From positions 1 through 25,904 of IMG/VR virus record IMGVR_UViG_3300044843_000558: 25,904 bases of DNA; one strand, given 5' to 3'. Under the pieces are notes generated by a model. The model was not told the DNA's origin, did no database searches, and saw nothing but the letters and a program-made list of their open reading frames with translations. The translations under genes and the position numbers were made by a program. The stretch's first letter is position 1. Each line of letters opens with the position of its first letter. Positions 12,067 to 19,939 of this stretch are shown here, one piece after another. The stretch is from a virus.

Positions 12067-12416
12067 TTGCAACTCAGGTATCCAAAATCAACGCCGTTAT
12101 CGGCACAAAAGCAGCGCCGGTAACGGGGATCATTTCGCAATCCGGGGGCACTGTCGTGGTAGCGTCCCCCGGTGACGGATTGCGAAATATTGTGGAGGGG
12201 TGGCAATGGCAGGCCACGGCGGACGGCGATAATACAATGCTGCTAAAAATTGGCTCTGTCGTATTCGATGGTGTTATCGTTGCGACGAAGGCGCATGGTC
12301 TTCGTTCGGTGGATGTAGAATACGTTGGTGCTGAGAATACGGCGGTAATCATCGACCTGGCGACGACTGTGCCTGGCAGATACTTCATATGGTACCGCGT
12401 TGAGCCAGCGGCCTGA
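12063..12416 (+). CDS. Beta-rich hypothetical protein (117 aa), candidate virion component
   Basis: ATG 12063 has GGAGG directly upstream. The sequence alternates short beta-prone segments (GTVVVASPGDGLRNIVEGWQ; MLLKIGSVVFDGVIVATKAH; TAVIIDLATTVPGRYFIWY) with no membrane helix or catalytic motif. Its place between lysis genes and a carbohydrate-binding protein suggests a small structural or appendage protein. I do not recognise the family. Confidence 0.6.
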   Translation: MIATQVSKINAVIGTKAAPVTGIISQSGGTVVVASPGDGLRNIVEGWQWQATADGDNTMLLKIGSVVFDGVIVATKAHGLRSVDVEYVGAENTAVIIDLATTVPGRYFIWYRVEPAA

Positions 12417-12425
12417 TGGGGGGAC

Positions 12426-12476
12426 ATGGCACGCAAAAACATCATTCACGCTGAGATTGCCCGCAACAACGTCTGA
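12426..12476 (+). pseudogene. 16-codon truncated duplicate of the next gene's start
   Basis: ATG 12426 with GGGGGGA upstream opens MARKNIIHAEIARNNV and then stops. The next gene begins MARKDIIKAEIDSNVA, and both nucleotide sequences are clearly related (ATGGCACG, AACATCAT/GACATTAT, GAGATTGC/GAAATCGA). This is a partial duplication whose remainder was lost, or a short expressed leader copy. Confidence 0.6.
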
Positions 12477-12559
12477 GGGCGGGATACTGCTGTGGTGGTA
12501 TTTGATTGACTTCGGCGGATAATCGCCTATTGTCGGTCGGAGAGTATGGGGAGGGGCTT

Positions 12560-13009
12560 ATGGCACGGAAAGACATTATCAAAGCAGAAATCGATAGCAA
12601 CGTCGCCATGCAGGCGCTGGGCGACAATTATCCCGCTGTGGCGGCGCTTTTCAACGAGCGACCACAGGTGGCGAATCCAACGCCACAGCAGCAGGTTGCC
12701 AAGCGCCTGGGCATCCGCGACCTATTCGGCGCAATCACGGCGGCAGAGGCGCGGGCATTGTACATGATCCCCGGCTATCGGGATGATGTGCAGAAGGCCG
12801 CTGAGGCTGGCGACCGCGTTGCGCTACAAATGTACGTGGCGATTGCCGCGCCTGATTTGAGTCAGCAGAGCCTTGCCGCCCTGACGGCGCTCATGCAGGC
12901 AACCGAACCCGATCCCGCATGGACGGCGACGATCCCCGGCGATTCGATTGCCATGACGCTGGGGTTGGGCGTCGTGAGCGCGGCGGATGTGCAGGAGGCG
13001 CTGAACTGA
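12560..13009 (+). CDS. Hypothetical protein (149 aa), candidate structural or appendage protein
   Basis: The start is ATG 12560 behind GGGAGGGG, which excludes the longer upstream frame. The protein begins MARKDIIKAEIDSNVAMQAL and is largely helical (AKRLGIRDLFGAITAAEARA; VALQMYVAIAAPDLSQQSLA). No transmembrane helix or known motif is visible. It is coupled to the next gene (TGATG). Its position next to a carbohydrate-binding protein hints at a baseplate or fibre-assembly role, which is inference. Confidence 0.65.
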   Translation: MARKDIIKAEIDSNVAMQALGDNYPAVAALFNERPQVANPTPQQQVAKRLGIRDLFGAITAAEARALYMIPGYRDDVQKAAEAGDRVALQMYVAIAAPDLSQQSLAALTALMQATEPDPAWTATIPGDSIAMTLGLGVVSAADVQEALN

Positions 13010-13989
13010 TGCTAGGCAATGGGTTTTTGCCGATGTTCGCGCCTGGTGGCGTGGCGTTGCCGGCCTGGACGGGTGCAACGTGGGCCGTGAGCGCTGGCAA
13101 CGCGTACAATACGCCGACGTTGGGCAGCGAGTTGCTGACCAATGGTGATTTCGAGGGAACTTTTACGGAAGGGTTGGCTAATGGCTGGCTAAAGGTTATT
13201 GGTAGTGAAGTTGTCGCAGTGGAAACCACCGCACCACGTAGCGGCAGCGCCGCACAAAAATTAAATACAGCAGCCAGTGGAGCGGGTATCTATCAATATA
13301 AAAATGCGTTTTTGGTCGCTGGACAATGGTACATGGCTAGCGTGTGGGGGAAACACAACACAGGTAGCGTCAGAATTTCAGTACAGGCGAATGGAGCGCT
13401 GGCAAAAAACGTCAATTCAACAACGGATTGGCAACAGTCAATGGCTACATTTCGCTTTGCATCTGGCAGCACTGGCATATATGTCTACGCCAGTGCTGCA
13501 ACCGCTATGGAATTTTTCGTAGATGATGCCACACTTACTCAACTTCCCCTGACGCAACTGCTCGCTACCATCGCCGGAGCATCGTCCAACCAGACCGCCG
13601 CGGCCAAGATCGTCACGCTGACCAGCGGCATACAGTCCGGCGTTGTGGCACTACTGGACAGTGCCAGTAGCCCGCAAAGTTTCTTAAACGCCTACCATGA
13701 TGGCACAGGCGTGACGCTGGATAAATGCGTTGCAGGTATATGCACCAACGTTGTCCCGCGTGTGACCGTGGCCTTTGTTGCCAACGCTCAAATCGAGATC
13801 CGCCGACCATCGGGCAACACTTTTCAACTTTGGTACAACGGCGTTCAACGCGGAACTGACCAGACGGTCGCCGACACCAGTATTATCAACAACACGCGGT
13901 ACGGATTGTTCAGCACCCACAGCGGTGGCACGTTCAGCGAATTTAGTCTCGGCGGCGTCGTGATTCCGTTCAATTTGCCGGGGGCATAG
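13009..13989 (+). CDS. Carbohydrate-binding module protein, likely receptor-binding or appendage protein
   Basis: This 326-aa protein starts at ATG 13009, sharing a base with the previous stop. Residues ~43-182 resemble a CBM4/9-like jelly roll: ELLTNGDFEG, LANGWLKV, APRSGSAAQKL, GQWYMASVWGK and MEFFVDDATLTQL are its usual landmarks. Residues ~190-320 look like a second beta-sandwich of LamG/concanavalin type (AQIEIRRPSGNTFQLWYNGV, then YGLFSTHSGGTFSEFSLGG). Two sugar-binding-type domains and no catalytic pattern suggest adsorption to host surface glycans. The assignment as an adhesin rests on domain type and position. Confidence 0.7.
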   Translation: MLGNGFLPMFAPGGVALPAWTGATWAVSAGNAYNTPTLGSELLTNGDFEGTFTEGLANGWLKVIGSEVVAVETTAPRSGSAAQKLNTAASGAGIYQYKNAFLVAGQWYMASVWGKHNTGSVRISVQANGALAKNVNSTTDWQQSMATFRFASGSTGIYVYASAATAMEFFVDDATLTQLPLTQLLATIAGASSNQTAAAKIVTLTSGIQSGVVALLDSASSPQSFLNAYHDGTGVTLDKCVAGICTNVVPRVTVAFVANAQIEIRRPSGNTFQLWYNGVQRGTDQTVADTSIINNTRYGLFSTHSGGTFSEFSLGGVVIPFNLPGA

Positions 13990-13993
13990 TTTC

Positions 13994-14018
13994 GACCGAC
14001 AAGAACCGCTTGTCAGTC
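13994..14018 (+). promoter_or_regulatory. Hairpin in the intergenic leader before the packaging genes
   Basis: GACCGACAAG (13994-14003) pairs with CTTGTCAGTC (14009-14018) with one mismatch and a five-base loop. No T-tract follows, so it is not a standard terminator. It may be an RNA-processing or translational element ahead of the 60-aa gene. Confidence 0.45.
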
Positions 14019-14032
14019 GAAGGGATAGATTT

Positions 14033-14215
14033 ATGAATTACGTCAACACGGAACTCGTGACCTATGACCCGGAACAGGTTGGCACCGATCTGGAGGAGCT
14101 GCGACTGGCCATCGGGGATACGGAAACGGGCATTGGGCAACGGCGACGACAAACTAAAGGAAGGCAAGCATGGCAGCACGCCAGAGCTATGATGACTCGA
14201 CCAAGGCGGCGGTGA
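14033..14215 (+). CDS. Small protein (60 aa) before the terminase genes
   Basis: ATG 14033 has AAGGGA nearby. The first ~40 residues (MNYVNTELVTYDPEQVGTDL, EELRLAIGDTETG) look like genuine protein. The Arg-rich tail is read through the start of the terminase small-subunit gene (46-base overlap). The frame may be a real short gene with a fortuitous tail. No family recognised. Confidence 0.5.
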   Translation: MNYVNTELVTYDPEQVGTDLEELRLAIGDTETGIGQRRRQTKGRQAWQHARAMMTRPRRR

Positions 14216-14571
14216 TGGCTGCGTTGTTGGCTGGTCAGGCGGTGAGCGCTGTCGCCAAAGAGTACAACATTCCACCGGCGACCATTCGCACCTGGAAGAG
14301 CGCGGCGAAGTTAGGGCAGGCGGTTGGGCAGGAGCAGCGCTACGAAATTGGCGATATGCTGTTGAGCTACCTGCGTGAGATTCTAAATGCGCTACGACTC
14401 CAAGCGATCCAGTTCGGCAAAGAAGATTGGCTCCATACTCAGAACGCCGCTGATCTTGCCGTCTTGCACGGTGTCGCAACAGATAAGGCAATCAGGATTA
14501 TCGAGGCTCTTGCCGGGGACAGCAAGGATTCAGGACAAGGCGACGGAGGCGGCGCAGAAGCGGCTGGCTGA
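14170..14571 (+). CDS. terS: Terminase small subunit-like HTH protein
   Basis: The start is ATG 14170 with GGAAGG upstream. Residues 6-44 form a helix-turn-helix (YDDSTKAAVMAALLAGQAVS, then VAKEYNIPPATIRTWK), as in small terminase subunits and transposase-type HTHs. The middle is helical and suited to ring formation. The last ~15 residues are Gly/Asp/Ala-rich and overlap the start of the large subunit. The position immediately before the large terminase supports a role in recognising phage DNA for packaging. Confidence 0.75.
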   Translation: MAARQSYDDSTKAAVMAALLAGQAVSAVAKEYNIPPATIRTWKSAAKLGQAVGQEQRYEIGDMLLSYLREILNALRLQAIQFGKEDWLHTQNAADLAVLHGVATDKAIRIIEALAGDSKDSGQGDGGGAEAAG

Positions 14572-16003
14572 GTTTGTGCGGCAAGCATGGCATGTTTTGG
14601 AACCGGCGACCGACTACATTCACGGTTGGCATGTGGATGTTATCTGTGACCATCTAGAGGCGGTGACACGGGGCGAAATCAAGAACCTCATTATCAACGT
14701 GCCGCCGGGGATGATGAAGAGCTTGCTCGTTTCTGTTTTTTGGCCGGCGTGGGATTGGATTCAGCACCCACACCGGCGCTACCTGACAGCGGCTTATGCA
14801 CAGACGCTCTCGACCCGTGACGCCCTGAAGACGCGCCGGCTGCTTGAATCGCAATGGTATCAAGAGCAATGGGGCGACCGCTTCCGGCTTTCGACTGAGC
14901 AGAATCAAAAAACCCGCTACGAGAATGACAAGGCGGGTTTTCGGGTGGCGCTCTCCGTTGGCGGTTCTGTCACTGGCGAACGTGGGGATGTACGCATTTT
15001 GGATGACCCGCAAAACGCCGATGGCATCAAGAGCGACGCTCAACGGGAAAGCACCATCGAATGGATTAGCACAGTTTGGCCGACGCGCAAAATGAGCAAG
15101 GACAGTACCGAGGTGGTCATCATGCAGCGCCTGCATGAGCGAGACGTGACCGGCTATCTGCTCAGTGAGGGGTTAGGTTACGAACACCTGGTCTTTCCCA
15201 TGCGTTTCGGGGGCATTCCGTGCGTGACGGCATTGGGCAAGGCTGATCCCCGAACCGAGCCGAACGAATTGCTTTGCCCGGAGCGCTACGACGAAAAAGA
15301 GGTGGCCGACCTGGAAAAGCGGCTGGGCAGCGATGCGTCAGGGCAACTGCAACAGCGACCGACCAGTGCCGAGGGTGGCATCTTCAAGAAGGATTGGTGG
15401 GTAGTTGACCAGGGGCGCAACCGCTATGACCTGGGCGATTCGGTCATCCGCAACAAGGTCATTGCCCGCTGGTTGGTCTACGATACGGCGTTCAAGGATA
15501 AGTCGCACAACGATCCGTCCGCCTGCTGCGTGTGGGAGTTGTGGCCGGATTACCGGCTGGCGGTGCGTTCCATGTGGCAAGAGCGGATACAGGCAGCGCT
15601 GTTGCCGGTGCGCATGGAAAAAGACGCCAAGCGCTGGAACAGGGATGGCAAGCTCAGGGCTGTGATTATCGAGGACAAGGGCAGCGGCACAACCAGCATA
15701 CAGACGCTGCGCATGAGCGCTCCGGCATGGCTGGCAGAGATGATTACTGAGTTTCAGCCGCATGGTACAAAAGAGTATCGGGCCAGGCTGGCGTCGGTGT
15801 GGTGTGAGCGGGATTGCGTTCAACTGCCCTGGCCGACGGATGACAATGCGGACTGGTACAGCGACTTTATTGACCCAGAGCGGGGCCAGTTGTGGATGTT
15901 CCCGAACGCAGCGCATGATGATATGGTTGATGTGTTTACTAGTGGCATCATCTTCTTAGAACATTTTTTGGCCGAAGGTTGGCAGGCAAGGAACGGTAGA
16001 TAG
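14510..16003 (+). CDS. terL: Terminase large subunit
   Basis: The frame is open from 14387. The likely start is TTG 14510 (GAGG shortly before), giving 497 aa and an overlap with the small subunit. The ATPase part shows VPPGMMKSLL as Walker A-like and VRILDDPQNAD as Walker B-like, with the typical opening LAEFVRQAWHVLEP, then GWHVDVICDHLEAV. The nuclease part has acidic landmarks at LVYDTAFKDKSHNDPSA, AVIIEDKGSGTTSIQTLR and AAHDDMVDVFTSG. The enzyme drives DNA into the prohead and cuts the concatemer. Length and motif order are normal. The non-ATG start is a guess. Confidence 0.92.
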   Translation: MPGTARIQDKATEAAQKRLAEFVRQAWHVLEPATDYIHGWHVDVICDHLEAVTRGEIKNLIINVPPGMMKSLLVSVFWPAWDWIQHPHRRYLTAAYAQTLSTRDALKTRRLLESQWYQEQWGDRFRLSTEQNQKTRYENDKAGFRVALSVGGSVTGERGDVRILDDPQNADGIKSDAQRESTIEWISTVWPTRKMSKDSTEVVIMQRLHERDVTGYLLSEGLGYEHLVFPMRFGGIPCVTALGKADPRTEPNELLCPERYDEKEVADLEKRLGSDASGQLQQRPTSAEGGIFKKDWWVVDQGRNRYDLGDSVIRNKVIARWLVYDTAFKDKSHNDPSACCVWELWPDYRLAVRSMWQERIQAALLPVRMEKDAKRWNRDGKLRAVIIEDKGSGTTSIQTLRMSAPAWLAEMITEFQPHGTKEYRARLASVWCERDCVQLPWPTDDNADWYSDFIDPERGQLWMFPNAAHDDMVDVFTSGIIFLEHFLAEGWQARNGR

Positions 16004-17551
16004 ATGGCGACGCTAATCGGTGCTTTCAATTCCTACAGTGCGTGGTGGAATTACGTGACGCTCACGGCGCAACGTAAAGGCGACCAGGCGGCACCGTGGA
16101 CAGATCAGTACAATTACTTGCGCGCCTACGTTCTCAGTAATGGACTGTATGATGTGCTACGCGCCACCTTAACCGGCATGGGATTGCGCAAAGATAGCCT
16201 GCGTCCTTTGCGCAATCCGGCCTATCGGGTGGTCAGTTTCTACTCTGCCAAGCTCTGGCCGGGAACCTTGCCCCATGCGCTCCCCATCGAAACGGACAAT
16301 CAGCGCATCGTTCCGGCCATTGAACGGTTGTGGCAGTGGTCGAACTGGAACAGCGAGAAACAGAGCGTGGCGCGCTCCTTTCCCATGTATGGAGATCTGT
16401 TCCTGAAAGTGGCAACCAGGAGTGATGGTGTCAGGGTCAACCTCGTTTACCTTCAAAATCTGGAACCGCAGACCGTGACGGATTTCAGCGCTGATGAACG
16501 GGGGTACTTGACCTATGTCCGTATCGACGTGCCGCAGGTGAGACGCAATCAAGACGGCAAGACGGAAAGCTATACGCTCACCGAGGTTTGGGATAAATCA
16601 ACCATGCTCTTTCGTCGGTGGGAACATAGGAAGGGCGCAGCGACCGACCTGGGGCAACTGGGTACGCCAGCCAGTGAACAGCCGTTCGGGGCGTTTGGCA
16701 TTGACTTCATCCCTGTTGTTTGGCAGCCGTTCATTCACATCGGCGACGAGCGTGGTATGGCGGCGATTACCCCGGCCATTGACAAAATTGACGAGGCGAA
16801 CCGGCAAGCGACACGACTACACCAAATGCTCTTCCGCTACAACAAACCGCTGTGGGCGGCGTCGGCGGGTGGCATGGATAGTAGTGGGCGACCGCTACCA
16901 CCGCCGCGACTGAACAGCAGCGACGGGACTGCGTTGGAACTGAGCGACGACCCGGCGACCGATGATGTGGTTAGAATGCCGGGGGCGACGGCACTCAATG
17001 CGCTCGTGCCAGCGCTCAACTACGATAGCGCCTTGAATGTATTACGCGATATGATGGCGGAAATCCGCCGCGACCTGCCCGAAATGACCTACAGCGAATT
17101 ACAGGAGCGCACCGACCTATCTGGCGTGGCGATTCGCTACCTGATGGAAGCGGCGGTAGACCGGCTGACTGAAGCGCGTGGCAACGCAGAAGCGGCGCTC
17201 ATCCGGGCGCAACAGATGGCGCTGACCATTGGGCAGGCAACGGGGCTGTTTTCTGGTCTGGGTAGCTATGAGGCCGATGACTTTGCTCACACGTTCAAAG
17301 AGCGCCCCGTGCTGACGATGGCCGAACTGGAACGAGCGCAGATTACGCAAACCTATGTTAGTGCCGGCGTCCCCATGCAGACGGCGACACGGCGCGCTGG
17401 GTGGAGCGATGCGGAGCGTGATGAGATGGAGACGGAGCGCCAGCAGGAACAGGTCAATCAGGCCAGCGGCCTGGGGACGGCGCTCCTGAATGCGCAGACG
17501 GCGTTTGACCAGGAAAGCAATGAGGTAGTCAATGCCACCGCTCGTAGTTGA
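16004..17551 (+). CDS. Portal protein (SPP1 gp6-like)
   Basis: ATG 16004 follows the terminase stop directly. The 515-aa length and features fit SPP1 gp6-type portals: an N-terminal PAYRVVSFYSAKLWPG segment, a central VNLVYLQNLEPQTVTDFS beta region, then IDKIDEANRQATRLHQMLFR and a long helical crown (ERTDLSGVAIRYLMEAAVDR). It would form the dodecameric ring at the head vertex through which DNA passes. Its place between terminase and a MuF-like protein is standard. The call is by pattern and synteny. Confidence 0.85.
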   Translation: MATLIGAFNSYSAWWNYVTLTAQRKGDQAAPWTDQYNYLRAYVLSNGLYDVLRATLTGMGLRKDSLRPLRNPAYRVVSFYSAKLWPGTLPHALPIETDNQRIVPAIERLWQWSNWNSEKQSVARSFPMYGDLFLKVATRSDGVRVNLVYLQNLEPQTVTDFSADERGYLTYVRIDVPQVRRNQDGKTESYTLTEVWDKSTMLFRRWEHRKGAATDLGQLGTPASEQPFGAFGIDFIPVVWQPFIHIGDERGMAAITPAIDKIDEANRQATRLHQMLFRYNKPLWAASAGGMDSSGRPLPPPRLNSSDGTALELSDDPATDDVVRMPGATALNALVPALNYDSALNVLRDMMAEIRRDLPEMTYSELQERTDLSGVAIRYLMEAAVDRLTEARGNAEAALIRAQQMALTIGQATGLFSGLGSYEADDFAHTFKERPVLTMAELERAQITQTYVSAGVPMQTATRRAGWSDAERDEMETERQQEQVNQASGLGTALLNAQTAFDQESNEVVNATARS

Positions 17552-18320
17552 CATTATGACAGCCAACAAGCAGGCCATGTTGCGTCAAGAGCAGCAGCAG
17601 ATGCAAGCGATGGCGCAAGCGGGGATTGCGCAAGCAGGGCAGGCGATTCAAGCCGTGGCGACTGACGCGGGTGTTAGAATCGCCTTTGACATCCTGCCCG
17701 TATCCGCCGTTGAAAACATGATTGGGCTTGCCGGTGATGGCTCCCCGTTGCGTACCGTACTGCAAAATAGCTACGGCGCCGGGGCCGATGGGATGCTCAA
17801 TCAGTTGATACGCGCCACGGCGCTGGGGCAGAATCCACGGGCTACAGCGTGGGCAATGATGCGACAGGGATTATCGCAGTCACTCAATCACATGATGGTT
17901 GTTGCGCGGACAGAGCAGTTGCGCGTCTTCCGTGAATCAAGCCGGATGACCTACCAGCAAAGTGGCGTGGTCAGTGGGTACAAGCGGCTGGCGACAAAGG
18001 ACAGGCGGACTTGTCCGGCGTGTCTATTCAGCGACGGCGAACTATACAGGCTGGATGAACCATTGCGGGAACATGCGCAGGGCAGATGCGCACTGCTTCC
18101 TGTTGTTGATGGCCTACCGCCTGTGTCCTGGCAGACAGGTCAGGACTGGTTCCAAGAACAGCCGCCGTCTACGCAACGCTCGATTTTGGGACAGGGGCGA
18201 TTTGAGGCATGGCAGCAAGGGCGCTTTGACCTGGATGCACTCGTAACTGTGCGACAAAATGCAACATGGGGCGATTCGGTGCAACCCACACCGCTACGGG
18301 AGTTGATCAGTGGAAACTAG
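17532..18320 (+). CDS. Head morphogenesis protein (MuF / SPP1 gp7-like)
   Basis: The start is ATG 17532 with GAGG upstream, overlapping the portal by 20 bases. The protein is 262 aa. The MuF signature lies at residues ~120-200: VVARTEQLRVFRESSRMTYQ, then GVVSGYKRLATKDRRTCPAC, and EHAQGRCALLPVV with its Cys/His arrangement. The N-terminus is Gln/Ala-rich and helical. Such proteins are minor head components bound to the portal and may be injected with DNA. No extra toxin domain follows. Confidence 0.85.
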   Translation: MPPLVVDIMTANKQAMLRQEQQQMQAMAQAGIAQAGQAIQAVATDAGVRIAFDILPVSAVENMIGLAGDGSPLRTVLQNSYGAGADGMLNQLIRATALGQNPRATAWAMMRQGLSQSLNHMMVVARTEQLRVFRESSRMTYQQSGVVSGYKRLATKDRRTCPACLFSDGELYRLDEPLREHAQGRCALLPVVDGLPPVSWQTGQDWFQEQPPSTQRSILGQGRFEAWQQGRFDLDALVTVRQNATWGDSVQPTPLRELISGN

Positions 18321-18513
18321 GCTATTGCAAATTGACAAAAACTGTGCTACAATAGATGGCAACACCGCACCATCACCGCAGGGCCACGTTTGGGTTAGTC
18401 GCGCAGACTTGGAAGATGAACACATGATGCTGATTAGGCGCCTTCACACGCTGCGCAAATTATTAGGCTATCCACCGCTGTTGACCGGAAAAAAGCGTAG
18501 GGAGCAACGATGA
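18310..18513 (+). CDS. Small hypothetical protein (67 aa)
   Basis: GTG 18310 follows GGGAG and overlaps the MuF-like gene by 11 bases. The protein begins METRLLQIDKNCATIDGNTA and has a charged helical C-terminus (DLEDEHMMLIRRLHTLRKLL) ending GKKRREQR. No family recognised. It carries a promoter-like sequence inside its start region and ends in an ATGA overlap with the next gene. Confidence 0.6.
   Translation: METRLLQIDKNCATIDGNTAPSPQGHVWVSRADLEDEHMMLIRRLHTLRKLLGYPPLLTGKKRREQR
18325..18353 (+). promoter_or_regulatory. Internal promoter candidate upstream of the tRNA
   Basis: TTGCAA (18325-18330), a 17-bp spacer and TACAAT (18348-18353) lie inside the 67-aa gene. The local AT-richness contrasts with the surrounding GC-rich coding sequence. 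It could supply the 56-aa membrane protein and the tRNA, with transcripts ending at the terminator at 18806. Confidence 0.5.
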
Positions 18514-18680
18514 AGTTTCTAAAATGGTTGTCAGCGATTACCAGCATTCTGGCTTTCATCATTTTGTTGGCGACGTTGGCGGCACCGGGGGCCGATGGAC
18601 AAACAGCCATATTAGGCGCTATCGGGCTGGCGGTCATTCCTTACGTGATTGTGGGTGCGATTGAACGACTGAACACATAG
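18510..18680 (+). CDS. Small two-helix membrane protein (56 aa)
   Basis: ATG 18510 has GGGAG upstream and overlaps the previous stop. Two transmembrane segments are evident (MKFLKWLSAITSILAFIILL; AILGAIGLAVIPYVIVGAI), separated by APGADGQT, with a short charged end. Two-helix topology and size fit a holin or a small inner-membrane protein, but it lies in the head module. Its TAG stop overlaps the first bases of the tRNA. Confidence 0.65.
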   Translation: MKFLKWLSAITSILAFIILLATLAAPGADGQTAILGAIGLAVIPYVIVGAIERLNT

Positions 18681-18750
18681 CGAGGTAGAGCAGGGGTAGC
18701 TCGATAGGCTCATAACCTATAGGTCGATGGTTCGATTCCATCCTTCGCTA
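18679..18750 (+). tRNA. tRNA with anticodon CAT (Met, or Ile2 if lysidinylated)
   Basis: A full cloverleaf can be drawn. The acceptor AGCGAGG/CTTCGCT has one G-U pair. The D-stem is GAGC/GCTC with loop AGGGGTA. The anticodon stem is ATAGG/CCTAT with loop CTCATAA (anticodon CAT). The variable region is AGGTC. The T-stem is GATGG/CCATC with loop TTCGATT, and the discriminator is A at 18750. CCA is not encoded. The paired first base and the lack of three G-C pairs in the anticodon stem argue against an initiator. Elongator Met and the AUA-reading Ile tRNA cannot be told apart here. Confidence 0.92.
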
Positions 18751-18805
18751 CTTGCATGGTGAGTAAAGCCGTGCGCTAATTACATAACTCGCCATCAGGG
18801 AAACC

Positions 18806-18856
18806 AAGCGGCGGAAGCAACAGAGTGACATCTGTTGCTTCCGCCGCTTTTTCTTT
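18806..18856 (+). terminator. Very strong rho-independent terminator
   Basis: A perfect 19-bp inverted repeat (18806-18824 and 18831-18849) with loop GTGACA is followed by TTTCTTTT. It ends the transcript carrying terminase to tRNA, or processes it, before the scaffold/capsid genes. A weaker hairpin, ATGGTGAGT (18755-18763) with ACTCGCCAT (18787-18795), sits between the tRNA and this terminator. Confidence 0.9.
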
Positions 18857-18894
18857 TACGTCAAACTGGGACGGTCTAAACCAGGGAGTAAGAC

Positions 18895-19503
18895 ATGCTT
18901 ATTTGGAAAAACCTCCTCTACGAAGCCGACAAAGGCAATGGGGGATCGGAAGACGGCAAGCAAAACACGGATGACGCCTCCGGTAAAACAGGCGGGGATA
19001 ACAAGCCTTTTGCTGTCTTCAAAGACGAAAAAGAGTTTCAGGATGCGATAGACAAGCGGCTGGCTGACCGGCTGGAACGTGAGCGCAAGAAATCGGAAGT
19101 GACTGCCCAGAAGGCGCGCGAGGAGGCTGAAGCGAAATCTTTGGCCGAACAGCAGAAGTATCAGGAACTCGCCGAAAAGCGGGCAAAGGCGCTGACCGAC
19201 TTGGAAGCTTCCACCGCCGACCTGACCGGCAAATTCGAGGCTGAACAGGCCAGAGCGCAGCGCTATGAAAAAGCGCTGACGGCCATGCTCACGGAACAGC
19301 GGAAACGCGTACCGGAGCATCTGCATGGTCTACTGGACAAGCTGCCAGTTGATGAGCAGTTGACCTGGATTGCAACCAACGGCGACAAGCTGACCAGCAG
19401 CGTGGGGGTTCCTGCTACGCCAAAGCAGCAGCAAGCGCCCACAGCCGAACAGGTTGCAGAAGCTCGGCGGCGCGCTCAATCGCATCTGCAGAGTACCTTC
19501 TAG
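18895..19503 (+). CDS. Capsid scaffold protein
   Basis: ATG 18895 follows AGGGAG. The 202-aa protein is acidic at the N-terminus (DKGNGGSEDGKQNTDDASGK) and has a long charged coiled coil (about residues 45-150: FQDAIDKRLADRLERERKKS and onwards), then a short C-terminal helix (EQVAEARRRAQSHLQSTF). This is the usual architecture of phage head scaffolding proteins, which template capsid assembly and then leave. The position before decoration and capsid genes agrees. Confidence 0.85.
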   Translation: MLIWKNLLYEADKGNGGSEDGKQNTDDASGKTGGDNKPFAVFKDEKEFQDAIDKRLADRLERERKKSEVTAQKAREEAEAKSLAEQQKYQELAEKRAKALTDLEASTADLTGKFEAEQARAQRYEKALTAMLTEQRKRVPEHLHGLLDKLPVDEQLTWIATNGDKLTSSVGVPATPKQQQAPTAEQVAEARRRAQSHLQSTF

Positions 19504-19514
19504 GAGAGTGGATC

Positions 19515-19925
19515 ATGGCTGTTATCGCAGTCACTGTAGCCGGGAAAATCCGGGTTGTAGAGAGCATCATTCAGGATACGCATGTCGCGGCGGAAGCGAT
19601 TGTCGCCGGTGCGCCGGTGCGTATCGATGTCGCCAACGGAAGATTTACGAATGCCAATGCGTCTACCGCTCCCGAAGCGCGCGTTTACGGCATTGCGAAA
19701 GCGACCGTGGCGACTGGGGAACCGGTGACGGCCATCCGCAAGGGTGTGCTGGACGGCTTTACGCTGGACGCCCTTGCCTGGGATGCCGCTGTCTTCCTGT
19801 CCAACACCGATGGCCGGTTGGACGATGCCGCTGGTACCGTATCCACGGTGGTGGGGCGTGTCGTTGGCTCAGACAGCCAGGCGTTAGGTACGGCGGCAGA
19901 CAAACTGCTGTTCGTAGACCTGTAA
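19515..19925 (+). CDS. Head decoration protein-like (DUF2190-type)
   Basis: ATG 19515 has TAGGAGAG upstream. The 136-aa beta-rich protein shows the pattern of DUF2190/decoration proteins: AAEAIVAGAPVRIDVANGRF, then ARVYGIAKATVATGEPVTAI, GFTLDALAWDAAVFLSNTDG and GRVVGSDSQALGTAADKLLF. Such proteins bind the outside of the capsid and stabilise it. It lies between scaffold and major capsid genes, as in many siphophages. Confidence 0.75.
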   Translation: MAVIAVTVAGKIRVVESIIQDTHVAAEAIVAGAPVRIDVANGRFTNANASTAPEARVYGIAKATVATGEPVTAIRKGVLDGFTLDALAWDAAVFLSNTDGRLDDAAGTVSTVVGRVVGSDSQALGTAADKLLFVDL

Positions 19926-19939
19926 GAGAGGTGTGAACT

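Noticed and set aside
18331-18353. TTGACA close to TACAAT as a promoter
   Set aside because: The spacing is only about 10 bp. The TTGCAA seven bases upstream gives a proper 17-bp spacer and was used instead.
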